From: Thinopyrum elongatum | Lineage: Eukaryota > Streptophyta > Magnoliopsida > Poales > Poaceae | Reading direction: 5' to 3' | NCBI GenBank assembly: GCA_011799875.1 | Contig: CM022301.1 | Location: forward strand, 324,650,929 to 324,714,928 | Length of the DNA stretch: 64,000 bases | In this document: one piece after another, positions 10,417 through 22,832 of the stretch | Position numbering within the stretch: the first letter of the stretch is position 1 | How the letters are laid out: every line of letters begins with the position of its first letter | The notes under the pieces: model-generated | What the model saw: only the letters and a program-made list of their open reading frames with translations | The model's database searches: none | What the model was told of the DNA's origin: nothing | Made by a program: the position numbers and the translations under genes

Positions 10417-12759
10417 GCGTGCCCGAGCCTCCCCCGACCCCCATCGAGCTCAACCCCCTCCCTCTCGAGCTCTCGGAGCTCTCTGTCCCTCCCACGGCCG
10501 CAAGGCCGCCGTCGATCCCCTCTGCTCACCCTGCATCCTGGCCCTCCCCTCTCCCTCTCTGTCATGCCCTCGGGCTCCCCTGAGTGGTAGGAGGCCGCCG
10601 CCATCTCCATTTCTGCCGGGGAGGCCCTGCCGTCACAGTGCCGCTGTTGCCGTGTGGCCACCGCGCCTCGTGCCATGGCAACGGTGCTGCAGGCCGTTCC
10701 TCAAGGTCCCGCGACCGCCCCCGGATGCGGTATGGGGTCCGGTTCCTGTGAGCCCCTCGGCGGGCCCTCCCGTACCGCCGTCCATCGGCTGCACCGGCGA
10801 CCGGCCGCCCCTGCCTCTGCTCCAATTCGGGACGGGGGAAAGAAGAAGGAGACCAGGGGAGGAGAGAAAAGAAGAGATGGGGCGGGCCCCGCCAGCCAGC
10901 CAGAGGAAGACAAAGTCAACCCGGGCCCGCCCGCTGTTAAGTTGAAGCGCCTTTTCACAGAATACGTTTTCAGTTATAGGAAACATACTCTGGTGCTTCT
11001 TCGGGTGGAAGTGCGCTTCCTCTGTTAGAAAGCGTATTCTCAGAAGTGCGCTTTTTACTTTAACCGGCCAGGGACCTCTTTGTGAATACTTATGTTACAT
11101 ACTGGTCCCTGATATTCAACTGGTTATAACTTTTTATCCACAACCCCGATTCAGGTGAAACCAACGCCCACTTCTTCGTCTCGTCGAGCTCTATCCATTG
11201 GTATCATTTTCACTCTGTGGTCCCACTGTGAAAATGACTATTTTTCCCTTGCCCGTAAACAGCCCCCTCCGAGAGAGAACTGTTTCCGACAACTCCTTCC
11301 GCGACCATTCCGCACTCCTTTCCGATGGTCCCTTCATCTCCAGGCAAGCCACAACTCTCATCTGCATCATTGCATTGCAATATCATAGTTTAACTAATTA
11401 CTTTAATAGCAAGAATGAGTTATTTGTGAAATGAATTGGACTATGCAATGTTGGAGTTAATTCTCGGATAGGTGACTACCATGTTGAGTAACGGATTATT
11501 AGTGACTAGTAGTTTACCTACTCGTTGATGCCATGATGTTGAGATTATCGTCTATGGTTATTTTGGATTGTTAGTTGGTTAACGTTTGACTTGGATTATC
11601 ATGATATCAGAAGGTCAGCTATGACGGAAATATTATTCAGAGATGTGATATTTAGTCGGTTAACCTTGAGTCACCAGTCCGGACTTATCCGTGCAACCAC
11701 ATTTGCTGGTATGGGACGGCCTTGACTTGGTCTGATCGTGTGCTCTTTCACCGGTACTGCCCGAGAGGGAAGGTTATGCGTCCGCGCTACCCTGGCCCGG
11801 TAGGCGGCGATAACCTTGTGAGCCCAGTTGAGTTATATGGTACCAGGTCCCCGTTTGGGACAGTTTGTTGGCCACGACGGTGGCAGGTGTCACGAGGTGA
11901 CACGGGGCCACCCAAGGCTTGACTCCGGGGGAGTGTGATTGCCGGTGGTATGATGGAAGAGTCACGGGTCAGGCAGGTTTCGTTGGAGCAACGCTGGTCC
12001 ACCCGAATGGGATCACAAGGTCAGGTGCTCCATGGTGTGGGTAAAGTGCGCAACCTCTGCAGAGTGTAAAATCTATTCGAATAGCCATGTCCACGGTATT
12101 GCACAGTCCGTCCAGACCTCATTAGGTGGTCAACCATAGTAGTGTTAATGATGGAAGAACTCGTCGTAAGATCAGAAGTACTCGGTGGATCATGAGTATG
12201 CTGAGGGTTGTGAGACAACCCAGAAGAGAGTAAGTTTGTCAGAATTGTGGTGCAAATGGTACCAGGAATATGATATGTTAGCCATGGGGTGGCTATGAGA
12301 TGAGTGGTCGGATGACCACATGATTGGGGTTGGACTTGGGAACAGGTTCGGATTGGATCCTAAGATTATTCGGAGTATGGATTAAACATGCTTTACCTTA
12401 CTGCATTTACTTCAGAAGTTATCTTGCTAGATAACCATGCTTGTTAATTTTTACTGCTATGATGTTGTCTTGCCTTAATGCTGATGTTTGCTGTGAGCTT
12501 GCGAGTACATTCAAAGTACTCACCTGGCGTGTCATGCCAGTTTGCAGGTCATGCCATGATTGCTTGCTTGTCGAGGATCCCGAGTTTGCGACCTAGGATA
12601 CACGTTCTAGCCAGAGTCCCTGCAGAGTGGAGTCCATCACCACCGTCGTTGTTGCACTGCCGAGAGAGTTACTCCGCTGTTAGCATAGAGCTACCCCGGG
12701 CAGGCGTAGTGTCGCCGTGCCGATGTAATCCTTGTACCCTTTGTAACCATATACATTTT

Positions 12760-12765
12760 AATAAA
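12760..12765 (+). promoter_or_regulatory. Poly(A) signal AATAAA in C 5' LTR
   Basis: AATAAA is followed by GAGCTGATTTGTTC about 100 bp before the LTR end. The equivalent signal is at 19557-19562 in the 3' LTR, where it would end the element's transcript. Confidence 0.5.
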
Positions 12766-12864
12766 GAGCTGATTTGTTCTATGCCAACAGTGCCGTATTC
12801 CAGAGGACTTGTCCCTGGGCTGGAATACGGGGCGTTCCGGTTTACTCTGAGCCGGGGTGCCACA

Positions 12865-15644
12865 GGAGTTGGTATTAGTGCCAGGTTTGGCTATAGGACG
12901 CGCGGTCTAGGTGCGAGCGTTAGTAACCGGTAGTATAGGATCCAGTTGGTTTGCTGCACTCGTTTGTTGCATTTGTCTGTGCATAGCATGCATATAGATT
13001 AGATATCTTATCACTAACGATGGATCTCGTGAGTGTAGGTAGCATCGGTTTTGATTCCCTACCTGCGCTCTCCAGTTTGCATATTTGTTCCTTGGTGTGG
13101 TGTCATCTTCGTCCCAGCGGAGTGATGCCAAGGTGCTTGGTGGTATCGATCCCTTATCAAATTGATGCACCGGTACCACACCAATATATTCTCTTCAGCT
13201 ACCCCTATCATTTCGGTGATAGACAAGTTCTATCCCGGATCGTGCCATTCCTCTAGCCGCTTCGGCAACCCTTACTGATCCTTGTTATCAGAAAAGGGCA
13301 ATGCCTGCAAGCCTTTCTCTCCACCACTATCTCATTCCGCCACTTATTCTTTGGACGTGTACTGTTTTCTTACATACGCTTGATGATGTGGTCGTAACTT
13401 CCGTGTTCCGATCCCCGATCACCAAGTTCGTCCTTGCCTCCGTGTCCAGATGCAACCGGTGTTAAGCCTGTATTTGGTGTAGCCTTGCTTACACCAATTT
13501 TCTTCCACACATTGATTCACTTTCGTGCACATCGCCACAACATGTTAGACTGTAATACCGGAGTTCTTGCGAGATTTGTGTGCTTAAGTAGGAATGCATA
13601 TTATTGCTGTGGATAGCTGTAGAATGTGATATTGCTTATGTGTGTGATCTTGCTGCTTTGTGTGCTTTTATTCGTTTCTTTTGCTTTTTTTTCTTTGGGC
13701 CCTTGGCGTTACCTTATTTTCCCCTTATGGAAGTTGCTCCTTGACACCAAACTCAAAGAGTCAGTGAAGAGACAGTCATTTGGAAGCTCAGCTCAGCAAT
13801 ATGGAATTTTTAGCAGACTGTGTTATATCGAAGATATCGGGCCTGAATATAAATGGTATCTTGGCTGGATTGATTATCAGCATCAAGTATACATCAGTGC
13901 AACTTTCACAGCAGTAATGGTCGCATCAGCAAGAAGGCAAGGATGCGTGCATGATCAACAGTGCATTTCGAGTCAAAGTTATGATTCATATATACAAGGT
14001 TTGAGTCTATTATGAGTACATTTTGAACCCTATTATGTCTTGGAAGCAAGCCAACATGTGCTATGAACTTAGTGTTCAGCAAGAAGGATAGCCGAATACC
14101 CTGTATGCATAATAGTGAGCTGTTTGGGACGCGGATGAACCCTTGCTTGCACTTTCTTCGGTGACGGCACCACGCCTGTGTTCTGAGCTGTTTCCGGCCG
14201 TCCGGGGTGGATGCCGACTTTTTATTTCTCTTGTCAGCAACTGGCCCGTGTTTTGAGCTGCTTTTCGGCTGTCTTGGGCAGCTGTTGAATTTCTCTCCGT
14301 AGCAATGACCCTATGCTTTGAGCTGTTTTTCGGCCGTCTTAGGGAGTTGCTACTTTCTTCTTATCGACACCGTCTCTTGCTCTGAGTTGCTTTTCAGCCG
14401 TCTTGAGTCAGGGTTGAGTTACTCCAGTAATGTCCCAAATCTGAGTTGTAAAGACCGTTCTGGTGGCTACTGGTTTATTTGCTGGTTTTATTCAAGGATT
14501 CAGACGATCGTTACCCTACAGCTACAACTTGTAAAGTAATATGCCTGCCGGAATATTGCACCTGACGACACCTATGGTCACACAGAGGATCAAGAACACA
14601 TAAGGCCAAGTTCTTTCAGCAAAGGATCCAGGCAAAGAGAACCATAATGAAAGAGCAAGGTTGTCCAAACAGGTAATGGTACAAATACTCCAGACAGTCT
14701 GGCTCGGTATCAGTCACCATGGATACACACCCACGGGGTCTATTCCATTTCAAGGACCTCATATCGAGACAACCCGCCCAGCCCACTAGATATGCTCAGA
14801 ATTGTCAAAAGAGGGCAACCAAGCTGGTCAGGTCAGCCGAAAGATTAACTTAGCAGTTCAAATTCAGCAACCATGCTAAAGTATTACCCAGCCTACCATC
14901 CATATAAAGGTACCGACAGACTGAGCAATCAGAAGGATGAACAACAGTCTCAAAGCATGTGTCCTCACAGATGGGAACCAGTTAAAGACTAACCTGCCGT
15001 GAACAAGATTTTGCTTCCAGGACTACTGTCAGTCAAGTCTATGGATAATATAACTGTACACCTTTATGCTAGTCACGACAGGTGACAGTCAACTATTTGG
15101 TAGGAGCCTTATACCCAAGACAGTGAAGATAGCCAAGATGACCCAGCCATCCGTGTGAAAAGACAGATTCCGCCAGAAGAACGGTATGATTCACCATACT
15201 GTTATGAGCCTGGAGGACACACAGCCATTTGAAGTCACCCAATGCAATGAATAAAAGATTTTGTATCCACCAAGAGAGTTTGTTCACAACTCAGTGAACA
15301 GTCGTTCGTATTGGACCTCGTCATGACACGTCCATGAGGAATTACCCTCGGACTTATGAGCAGGGCACATAGTTCGGTCAGGATAATTTATTGCCCCAGA
15401 CAGGTCAACAGACACAAAAGGATTGGAGTCAGAGTAGCATATGAGGTAAGATTTGACAGAAAAAGGATCCAGTGAAGCAAACCACCCCGAAGCAAGGCAG
15501 TCAGTCATATGAAACTCAGTGGGAGCATATACAAATGTAAAAAAGGAAACCCGAGTTGGAAACGGTTTCCTCAAGTGGAAATATTCATGTTCGATCCCTG
15601 AGCAACCAAATCTCGAGGATGAGATTTCTTTAAGGGAGTAGGTT
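12865..15644 (+). repeat. Interior of C, non-coding
   Basis: Begins with the PBS TGGTATTAGTGCC (12870-12882), a two-base variant of the initiator-Met PBS TGGTATCAGAGCC. Ends with AATCTCGAGGATGAGATTTC (the decayed end of a Gypsy pol frame, LEDEIS-like) and the PPT TAAGGGAGTAGG (15631-15642). Between them no frame resembles gag, protease, RT or integrase. It holds a 65-bp repeat array at 14178-14440. Confidence 0.8.
14178..14440 (+). repeat. Four imperfect ~65-bp repeats in C interior
   Basis: The core TTTGAGCTGCTTTTCGGC plus CGTCTT appears near 14181, 14251, 14316 and 14380, spaced 64-70 bp. Each core is followed by a short variable tail. No function is suggested by sequence. Confidence 0.75.
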
Positions 15645-18600
15645 TGTAACACCCTGGATTTTGCCCATTTTCTTTTTCTTTTGATTTTGATCCGGATTTG
15701 CTTTTCTATGGCTTAGTAGTTTTGCAACCTAGAGAGATCACCCTTGATTCCTCTTCCCAAGTGGCTTGCCAACCTCAAAACCATCCCTAGACCTTGCCAT
15801 TTCCATCTTGGACCAATCCCAATATTCTTTTTCTTGGGAATATTCCTTTTTTTCTATTAAAGGAATAACCCTGTTTGTCCTGGGTTGTGAAGCAACCCAC
15901 ATTTCCATCATTCCCAAAATTCCCAAATAATTCTCATAAATTGTTTGGGTCAGATATTCCACAAATATGTCAAATCCTTCCTTGTCATGTTCAAAAATAT
16001 TTCACAAATATTCCTTTTCTGATTCTGCCCTAGCTGGCAGTTTGAGAAGCAAGTACCTTTTATATTTGCTTGTTTGGTCTAAAACTTTTTGTGCACTCTT
16101 TCCTATTCATATTATTGCCACATGCCAAAATTCAACTTTATTTGGATATTAAATCTCTCTTGGCTAATTTCCAAAATTTCAGGTCAACAGGAATCTTTGT
16201 GAAGCAAGTGCTAGCTAGGTGTATCCAAATAAGTTGAAATTTTGCAAGCATCTTCATACGCTCAAATCATGCCTCTACACCAAGTTCGAACCATATCCAA
16301 TCATCTATGTGAGCACAGCATCAAATCTTGGTTTCTGGTCAGATTTTCATATTGTGAAGCAACTATATTTTATATTGCTCCATAATTGCTGAAAATTTAC
16401 CAGAGCATTCTCCTACCCATATAACCTATCTACACAAAATTTGGGCTCATTTCATCTTACCAATAATTTCCTAGAATTTTTCTAAAATCCTATCCAGTGG
16501 GATGCTGTGTGAAGGAAGTACCATTTTGGTTTATCCAAATGGTATGAAATTTATACAGTGTCTTCATGTGACCAAATCATTTATCTCCTCCAAATTTTAG
16601 CTCAAACCAAGCAAGTATGTGAGTGCCACTTCATACTTTGCATTTCTGTCCAGTAGAGCCCATTGAACTGCAAGTGCTAGTTATCTTCATCCAAATGAGC
16701 TGAAAATTTGCAGAGATGATCACCCTAGCATGTGATCACCCTCAGCCAAAAACCAGAGTCTATCCCCTGCTCAATCTCTCTCATATCATTTCAAATACCT
16801 TGCTGTTCCTGTGGTTGCCAGCAGGCTCTAGTCATATCCTTGACCACTGTGCTTGTTCCATTGCGTTTTGGCACTCACCAACCTTTGAAGCACTGCGTTG
16901 ACAAGGCCTGGCAGTGGCTGGGTGCCGCAGACCCGTGGTGCCGGTGGTGACCACGACTCTAGTTGGCAGCCACAATGCTTTGTGCACTGGTTCCTTCGGG
17001 AAGCCACCTCCGGCCAGTCCCAGCTCGTCCGCGAGCGCCGGAGAACTCCCCACCACACGCGTGGCTCATCCAGAACCTCCTCTCCTTGTCCCGTAGCCCG
17101 TGGCTGCCTCTGGCGACCACCGGTGCTCCATCGGGGAGCCGCCATGTTGCCGGCCATCCCGAAGCTCCGGCCGCTCTCCAGCTTCTTCCCGAGCCATCCC
17201 TGAGCCTATTTAAGGCGTGCCCGAGCCTCTCCCGACCCCCATCGAGCCCAGCCCCCTCCCTCTCGAGCTCCCGGAGCTCTCTGTCCCTCCCACGGCCGCA
17301 AGGCCACTGTCGATCCCCTCTGCTCACCCTGCGTCCTGGCCCTCCCCTCTCCCTCTCCTTCATGCCCTCGGGCTCCCCTGAGTGGTAGCAGGCCGCCGCC
17401 ATCTCCATTTCTTCCGGGGAGGCCCTGCCATCATAGTGCCGTTGTTGCTGTGCGGCGGCCGCGCCTCGTGCCATGGTGACGGTGCTGCAGGCCGTTCCCC
17501 GAGGTCCCGCGACCGCCCCCGTATGCGGTATGGGGTCCGGTTCCAGTGAGCCCCTCGGCGGGCCCTCCCGTACCGCCGTCCATCGGCTGCACCGGCGACC
17601 GGCCACCCCTGCCTCTGCTCCGGTCGGGACGGGGGAAAGAAGAAGGAGACCAGGGGAGGAGAGAAAAGAAGAGATGGGGCGGGCCCCGCCAGTCAGCCAG
17701 AGGAAGACAAAGTCAACCCGGGCCCGCCCGCTGTTAAGTGGAAGCGCCTTTTCACAGAATACGTTTTCAGTTATAGGAAACATACTCTGGTGCTTCTTCG
17801 GGTGGAAGAGCGCTTCCTCTGTTAGAAAGCGTATTCTCAGAAGTGCGCTTTTTGCTTTAACCGGCCAGGGACCTCTTTGTGAATACTTATGTTATAGACT
17901 GGTCCCTGATATTCAACTCGTTATAACATTTTATCCACAACCCCGATTCAGGTGCAACCAACGCCCACTTCTTCATCTCGTCGAGCTCTATCCGTTGGTA
18001 TCATTTTCACTATGTGGTCCCACTGGAAAAATGACCATTTTGCCCTTGCCCATGAACAGCCCCCTCCGAGAGGGAACTGTTTCCGGCAACTCCTTCCACG
18101 ACCATTCCGCACTCCTTTCCGATGGTCCCTTCATCTCCAGGCAAGCCACAACTCTCACCTGCATCATTGCATTGCAATATCAAAGTTTAACTAATTACTT
18201 TAATAGCAAGAATGAGTTATTTGTGAAATGAATTGGACTATGCAATGTTGGAGTTAATTCTCGGATAGGTGACTACCATGTTGAGTACCGGATTATTAGT
18301 GACTAGTAGTTTACCTACTCGTTGATGCCATGATGTTGAGATTATCGTCTATGGTTATATTGGATTGTTAGTTGGTTAATGTTTGACTTGGATTATCATG
18401 ATATCGGAAGGTCAGCTATGAAGGAAATATTATTCGGAGATGTGATATTTAGTCGGTTGACCTTGAGTCACCTGTCCGGACTTATCCGTGCAACCACATT
18501 TGCCGGTATGGGATGGCCTTGACTTGGTCTGATCGCATGCTCTTTCACCGGTACCACCCGAGAGGGAAGGTTATTCGTGCGCGCTACCCTGGCCTGGTAG

Positions 18601-19661
18601 GTGGCGATAACCTTGTGAGCCCAGTTGAGTTACATGGTACCAGGTCCCCGTTTGGGACAGTTTGTTGGCCACGACGGTGGCAGGTGTCACGAGGTGACAC
18701 GGGTCCACCCAAGGCTTGACTCCGGGGGAGTGTGATTGCCGGTGGTATGATGGAAGAGTCACGGATCAGGCAGGTTTCGTTGGAGCAACGCTGGTCCACC
18801 TGAATGGGATCACGAGGTCAGGTGCTCCATGGTGTGGGTAAAGTGCGCAACATCTGCAGAGTGTAAAATCTATTCGAATAGCCATGTCCACAGTATTGGA
18901 CAGTCCGTCCAGACCTCACTAGGGTGTCAACCATAGTAGTGTTAATGATGGAAGAACTCGTCGTAAGATCAGAAGTACTTGGTGTATCATGAGTATGCTA
19001 AGGGTTGTGAGACAACCCGGAAGAGAGTAAGTTTGTCAGAATTGTGGTGCAAATGGTACCAGGAATATGATATGTTAGCCATGGGATGGCTATGAGATGA
19101 GTGGTCGGATGACCACATGATTGGGGTTGGACTTGGGAACAGGTTCGGATTGGATCCTAAGATTATTCGGAGTATGGATTAAACATGCTTTACCTTACTG
19201 CATTTACTTCAGAAGTTATCTTGCTTGATAACCATGCTTGTTAATTTTTACTGCTATGATGTTGTCTTGCCTTAATGCTGATGTTTGCTGTGAGCTTGCG
19301 AGTACATTCAAAGTACTCACCTGGCGTGTCATGCCAGTTTGTAGGTCATGCCAAGATTGCTTGCTTGTCGAGGATCCCGAGTTTGTGACCTAGGATACGC
19401 GTTCTAGCCAGAGTCCCTGCAGAGTGGAGTCCATCACCGCCATCGCTGTTCCGCTGCCGAGAGAGTTACTCCGCTGTTAGCATAGAGCTACCCCGGGCAG
19501 GCGTAGTGTCGCCGTGCCGATGTAATCCTTGTACCCTTTGTAACCATATCCATTGTAATAAAGAGCTGATTTGTTCTATGCCAACAGTGCCGTATTCCAG
19601 AGGACTTGTCCCTGGGCTGGAATATGGGGCATTTCGGTTTACTCTGACCTGGGGTGCCACA
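15645..19661 (+). repeat. 3' LTR of C
   Basis: Same ends and content as the 5' LTR, including a TATTTAAG box at 17207-17214 and AATAAA at 19557-19562. Followed by the second copy of the ggctg duplication and then by the rest of the B LTR. Confidence 0.93.
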
Positions 19662-19666
19662 GGCTG

Positions 19667-19897
19667 GGTACCTGCATAGAAGTCACCGCCCCTCGGGAGG
19701 CAGCCTAGGGAGGCCGCTCCTCTGGAGGTCTTGGTGTCATTCGCCTCGTGAGGCTTGGGCCCTCGCGAGGGTCTTGTCTTGGTGTTGTTGTAGCTGGGCC
19801 GTACAAGGCCATCGATGGGCCCACGCGCTGGGCCGCAGGCAGGCAGATCTGGGTACCCCCGATCCCAGAACGCTGACAGTAGCCCCCGGGCCCAAGG
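19667..19897 (-). repeat. Left LTR of B, second part, and its polypurine tract
   Basis: 19667-19878 continues the interrupted B LTR and matches 25983-26197. Immediately inside, plus-strand GTAGCCCCCGGGCCCAAG (19879-19896) is a purine tract on the minus strand directly before TGTCAGCG. That is where a PPT should lie for a minus-oriented element. Confidence 0.8.
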
Positions 19898-20177
19898 CGC
19901 GCTTGGCCTGGCTTCAAGGCGAAGCCAAGGGGTGAGGGCGAAGCGACGCGGGCCCCAATCGCCCGCGGGCCAGGCTTTGACGTGTGGCGCCCGACGAGAT
20001 GCGGGCACCTCCACTTCCCCACGCCGCCTCGGCAACCGCCCTTGATGACAAAAAGTCAGGCGCGCGCCGCGGAACCATCATTGCCCCGCTGCGCGCTCGC
20101 CTTCTGCCCCTTCCCCCTTCTGCTAGCTTGTGCCTTCTTCACCGGGTCTCGCGCCTGCTTTGATCCGTCTCGTTGCC

Positions 20178-20909
20178 ATGGCACCCAAGAGGAAGAGGGG
20201 CAAGGCCCCGGTGGTGGCGGAGCCCCCGGCGGGGCCGAAGCCCATGCTGGGCCGGTCCACCACGCTCAATCACGAGGGGCTGGCCAAGGTCCGACATGAA
20301 ATTGCCAATGACTCCAATGAGTGGAAGGCAACGAAGATCTGGCCCGCCTCCCAGTTTTTAGCCGATCTGGAGGACACCACTGTCCCTCTTCACCCTCATG
20401 CCCTCTTCTCTGGCTTGCTGCCGCCATTTTCGGATTTCTTCAATGCCGTGCTCACGCACTATCAAGTCCACGCGCTTCATCTCGACCCCGGGTCCATCGT
20501 TCTCCTCTCTGCCTTCGTGTTCTTGTGCAAAGCGATCGTGGGCGTTGCCCCGTCCATGGCTCTGCTTTGCCACTTCTTCTCCCTTCAGATGGTCGCTGGC
20601 GGGCAACGCTCGGGGTGCATGTCGCTTCGAGCGATGGACGCGACTCCGGACGCGGGCATTGACGCCGCACTCCACCTGGACGCAGAGGGATTCCGGAAGC
20701 AATGGGTGTATGTCGATGTCACCGTGTACAGCCCCCTGCTGCGTATCCTAGTGGCCCCCGCAGAGCCGAGCTCAGGTTGGGAGCACGCGGAGCTTGTCGA
20801 CCCGCGGCTCGCGCGAGTAATGGCCAGGCTGGCTGTTCTGATGAAAGCGGGCGTGACGATGGCGATGGTGGTGAGGGAGTTCATCCGGTGGTGCATCGCT
20901 CCACTCTAG
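20178..20909 (+). pseudogene. Antisense ORF of B: 'putative gypsy type transposon' (PF04195-like) protein
   Basis: From the ATG at 20178 (MAPKRKRGKAPV, basic start) a 243-residue frame runs to an amber stop at 20907-20909. The part HPHALFSGLLPPFSDFFNAV, then LTHYQVHALHLDPGS, then LLSAFVFLCKAIVGVAPSMA is the signature of the 'putative gypsy type transposon' family (Pfam PF04195), as I recognise it. The frame continues beyond the stop (RHSRP), where family members usually read glutamine, so the stop is probably a CAG to TAG change. Relative to B's PBS and PPT the frame is antisense and close to the 3' LTR. Antisense extra ORFs in this position are known in Tat-lineage Gypsy elements. Function unknown. 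Confidence 0.65.
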
Positions 20910-21683
20910 CGCCATTCTCGCCCCACCTTCGCCCCTCCGAGCAGCGGGGGAGACGCCTCGCCGGGAGACACGACCGCCAACCCTCCTGCGGGAGGCCGCG
21001 CGCTGGACTCCGGCGTGTTGCCCTCTGGTCCCCGTGCATCCCGGAGGGGAAGGAGCCTGGAGGCCGCCAGGGCCCTGCCCCAAGGACCCTGAAGAGGAGG
21101 AAATGGATCGTCGCGGATGAGTAAGCGCCCGGCCTCCCTTAATCTCTGTATGGTGTGCTCCTCTGAACTCTTGCTCCTTAGGTCCTCCCCTGGCGAAGGA
21201 ACGAGCGCGCCTCTGCCTCCTGAGGGTGCTGGCCCTCCAGCGACCTCGTGCCTCGCGAGGCATGAAGCGGCGCGCGTGGAGACACCTGTATACGGGCCAA
21301 AGCTTCCTCCGGGGGGCTCTAGGCCCACGTTCTTGGTGTCCTTCCTCAGGCGCGGCCCTCAGCCCACAGAGGCAGTGCCGAGGCCTCCATCAGCGATCCT
21401 TCCAGGTGAGTGGGTGCTTCGGGCGCCGGCGCCTTCTTCGAGCGGGGGAGGAAGTTCGCACAGGGCCTGGCCCCGAGCCGGGGGGCTGGATGGTGGAACC
21501 CCAGCCCCAGAACCTCACCGGAGATGGGTGAAAAACCCCAGTCAAGCACTGGAGCTCGCTTGTGGCCGCAGCACCGTCCGGCACGGCCTTCTTTAGGGTG
21601 CAATGAGCGTGCTAGGTCACCTCGGGACAAAGCTCAAGGACGTCGACATACACCTCGAGGCAGAGCGCTTGCGCCTGGCGTGA

Positions 21684-22832
21684 GAATGGCACCGGCTCGA
21701 GGTCACTGTCAACTACGGCCGCCAACAACGTGAGCACGCTCACACGGAAGCCGAGGAGTCCCTTGTCGCAGTGAGGGAGGCCCGCGACCATACCCTTGAG
21801 GAAACCCGCGTCGCGGACCGCCGGCATGAGGCTGCGGAGAAGTGCGAGAAGGACCTCCAAGCTTCGAACGCCTCCCTCGAGCGGCAAGTCCAGGCGCGTA
21901 AGGCTACGCTTGCCGCCTCGACGGGCGGGCCGTCCATAGGTGAAGCGAGGCTCCGCACACTCGAGGACACACTGGCACTGGAGGCATTGGAGCAAAGCCT
22001 GAAGCGCGAGTGGCTGGAGGTGATGGAATGCCAAGTGGCTGCCACCGAAGACGCCCTCGCCTCCAGGGAGGCGATGATCCCAGGAGAGGTCGACGAGAGG
22101 GTAGCGGAGGTTCGCAGGGCCCTCGCCAAGGATTACCACCAAAAGCTGAAGTTTCAGGAGTCCCGCTTCTGCAAGCAGCGCGACGAGATGAAGGGCAAAG
22201 CTAACGGCCTCAAGAAGAAACTAGCTGCGGCGGAGCGACACGAGAAAGGTGCGATGGATGCCCAGGCCGCGGCTGAGGCCGAGTTCTCTTTCCTATATAA
22301 GCAGGTGGAGGACGTGACTTCCCTCATGGAGAAGGCCTCGGATGAGGCGGACCGAGCTCAGGGGCTGCAACACACGCGCTCCCAGATGTTCCAGACCCTT
22401 GAAGGGAGGGGCCGCCAGGCCCTGAGCGGCATCTGTGACGAGAGCGTCTCCAGCCCGCTCGTTCCTGACGAAGCTGGTTACCTCAGCTTCTTCACCAGGA
22501 TTGTGGAACGCCTTGAAGGGGGTGCCAAGAAGGTCCGCCAGCTTGCTGAGGAGAATAGCCGTGACCTCCTCGCGCGAGCGTCTTCACGTGTCTTCAGCCA
22601 CCTCCTTCGCTTCGATCCAGACTTCGACTTCGAGGCCGTGACAACCCCCGTGACCGAGGTGATTCAAGGTGCCTTGGAGGATTGGGTGGAGGATCACGTG
22701 GATGACCTGATCGCGGAGTTTGCCCCTGCCGGAGGCGAAGGCCAGCCTGCAGTTGAGGGGCGCGGGTCTGACGGCGGCAGCGGCAACAACAGTGATGGCG
22801 ACAATAATGATGACGACAGCGCGTCCCCCTAG
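21684..22832 (+). pseudogene. Antisense ORF of B, coiled-coil part
   Basis: An open stretch of 382 residues preceded by an in-frame TGA (21681-21683). Content is long charged heptad-like helix (EETRVADRRHEAAEKCEKDL and onward), then a more globular region (VPDEAGYLSFFTRIVERLEG), then an acidic Gly/Asn/Asp tail ending DDDSASP. It is probably the C-terminal half of the same protein as 20178-20909: the two lie in tandem on the same strand, and plant proteins with the PF04195 domain commonly continue into a coiled coil. An intron between them is possible (GTAAGC near 21120, CCTTAG near 21180). Broken by at least two stops, so treated as a relic. Confidence 0.55.

Larger units (their letters stand above)
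8851..12864 (+). repeat. 5' LTR of C
   Basis: Aligns with 15645-19661 throughout. One visible difference block lies near 9030-9075, where the 5' copy has repeated CCCAAAATT and the 3' copy (about 15835-15870) has TTTTCTTGGGAATATTCC. Any open frames in it are unlikely to be genes. Confidence 0.93.
8851..19661 (+). mobile_element. Element C: complete non-autonomous Gypsy with 4-kb LTRs (LARD-like)
   Basis: The LTRs are 8851-12864 (4014 bp) and 15645-19661 (4017 bp). Both begin TGTAACACCCTG and end GGGGTGCCACA. The TSD is ggctg (8846-8850 and 19662-19666), a perfect 5 bp. A Met-type PBS (TGGTATTAGTGCC) follows the left LTR and a PPT (TAAGGGAGTAGG) precedes the right LTR. The interior is only 2780 bp and has no gag or pol domain. 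The architecture (very long LTRs, short non-coding interior) is that of Large Retrotransposon Derivatives described in Triticeae. It inserted inside the LTR of B. The LTR pair is highly similar over its length, suggesting a fairly young insertion; I did not count differences. Confidence 0.93.

Noticed and set aside
10161..10676. 171-residue minus-strand frame, and its 274-residue counterpart at 16959-17783
   Set aside because: Both lie at the same place in the two LTRs of element C, antisense to it, in GC-rich leader sequence. The long one only exists because small differences removed stops.
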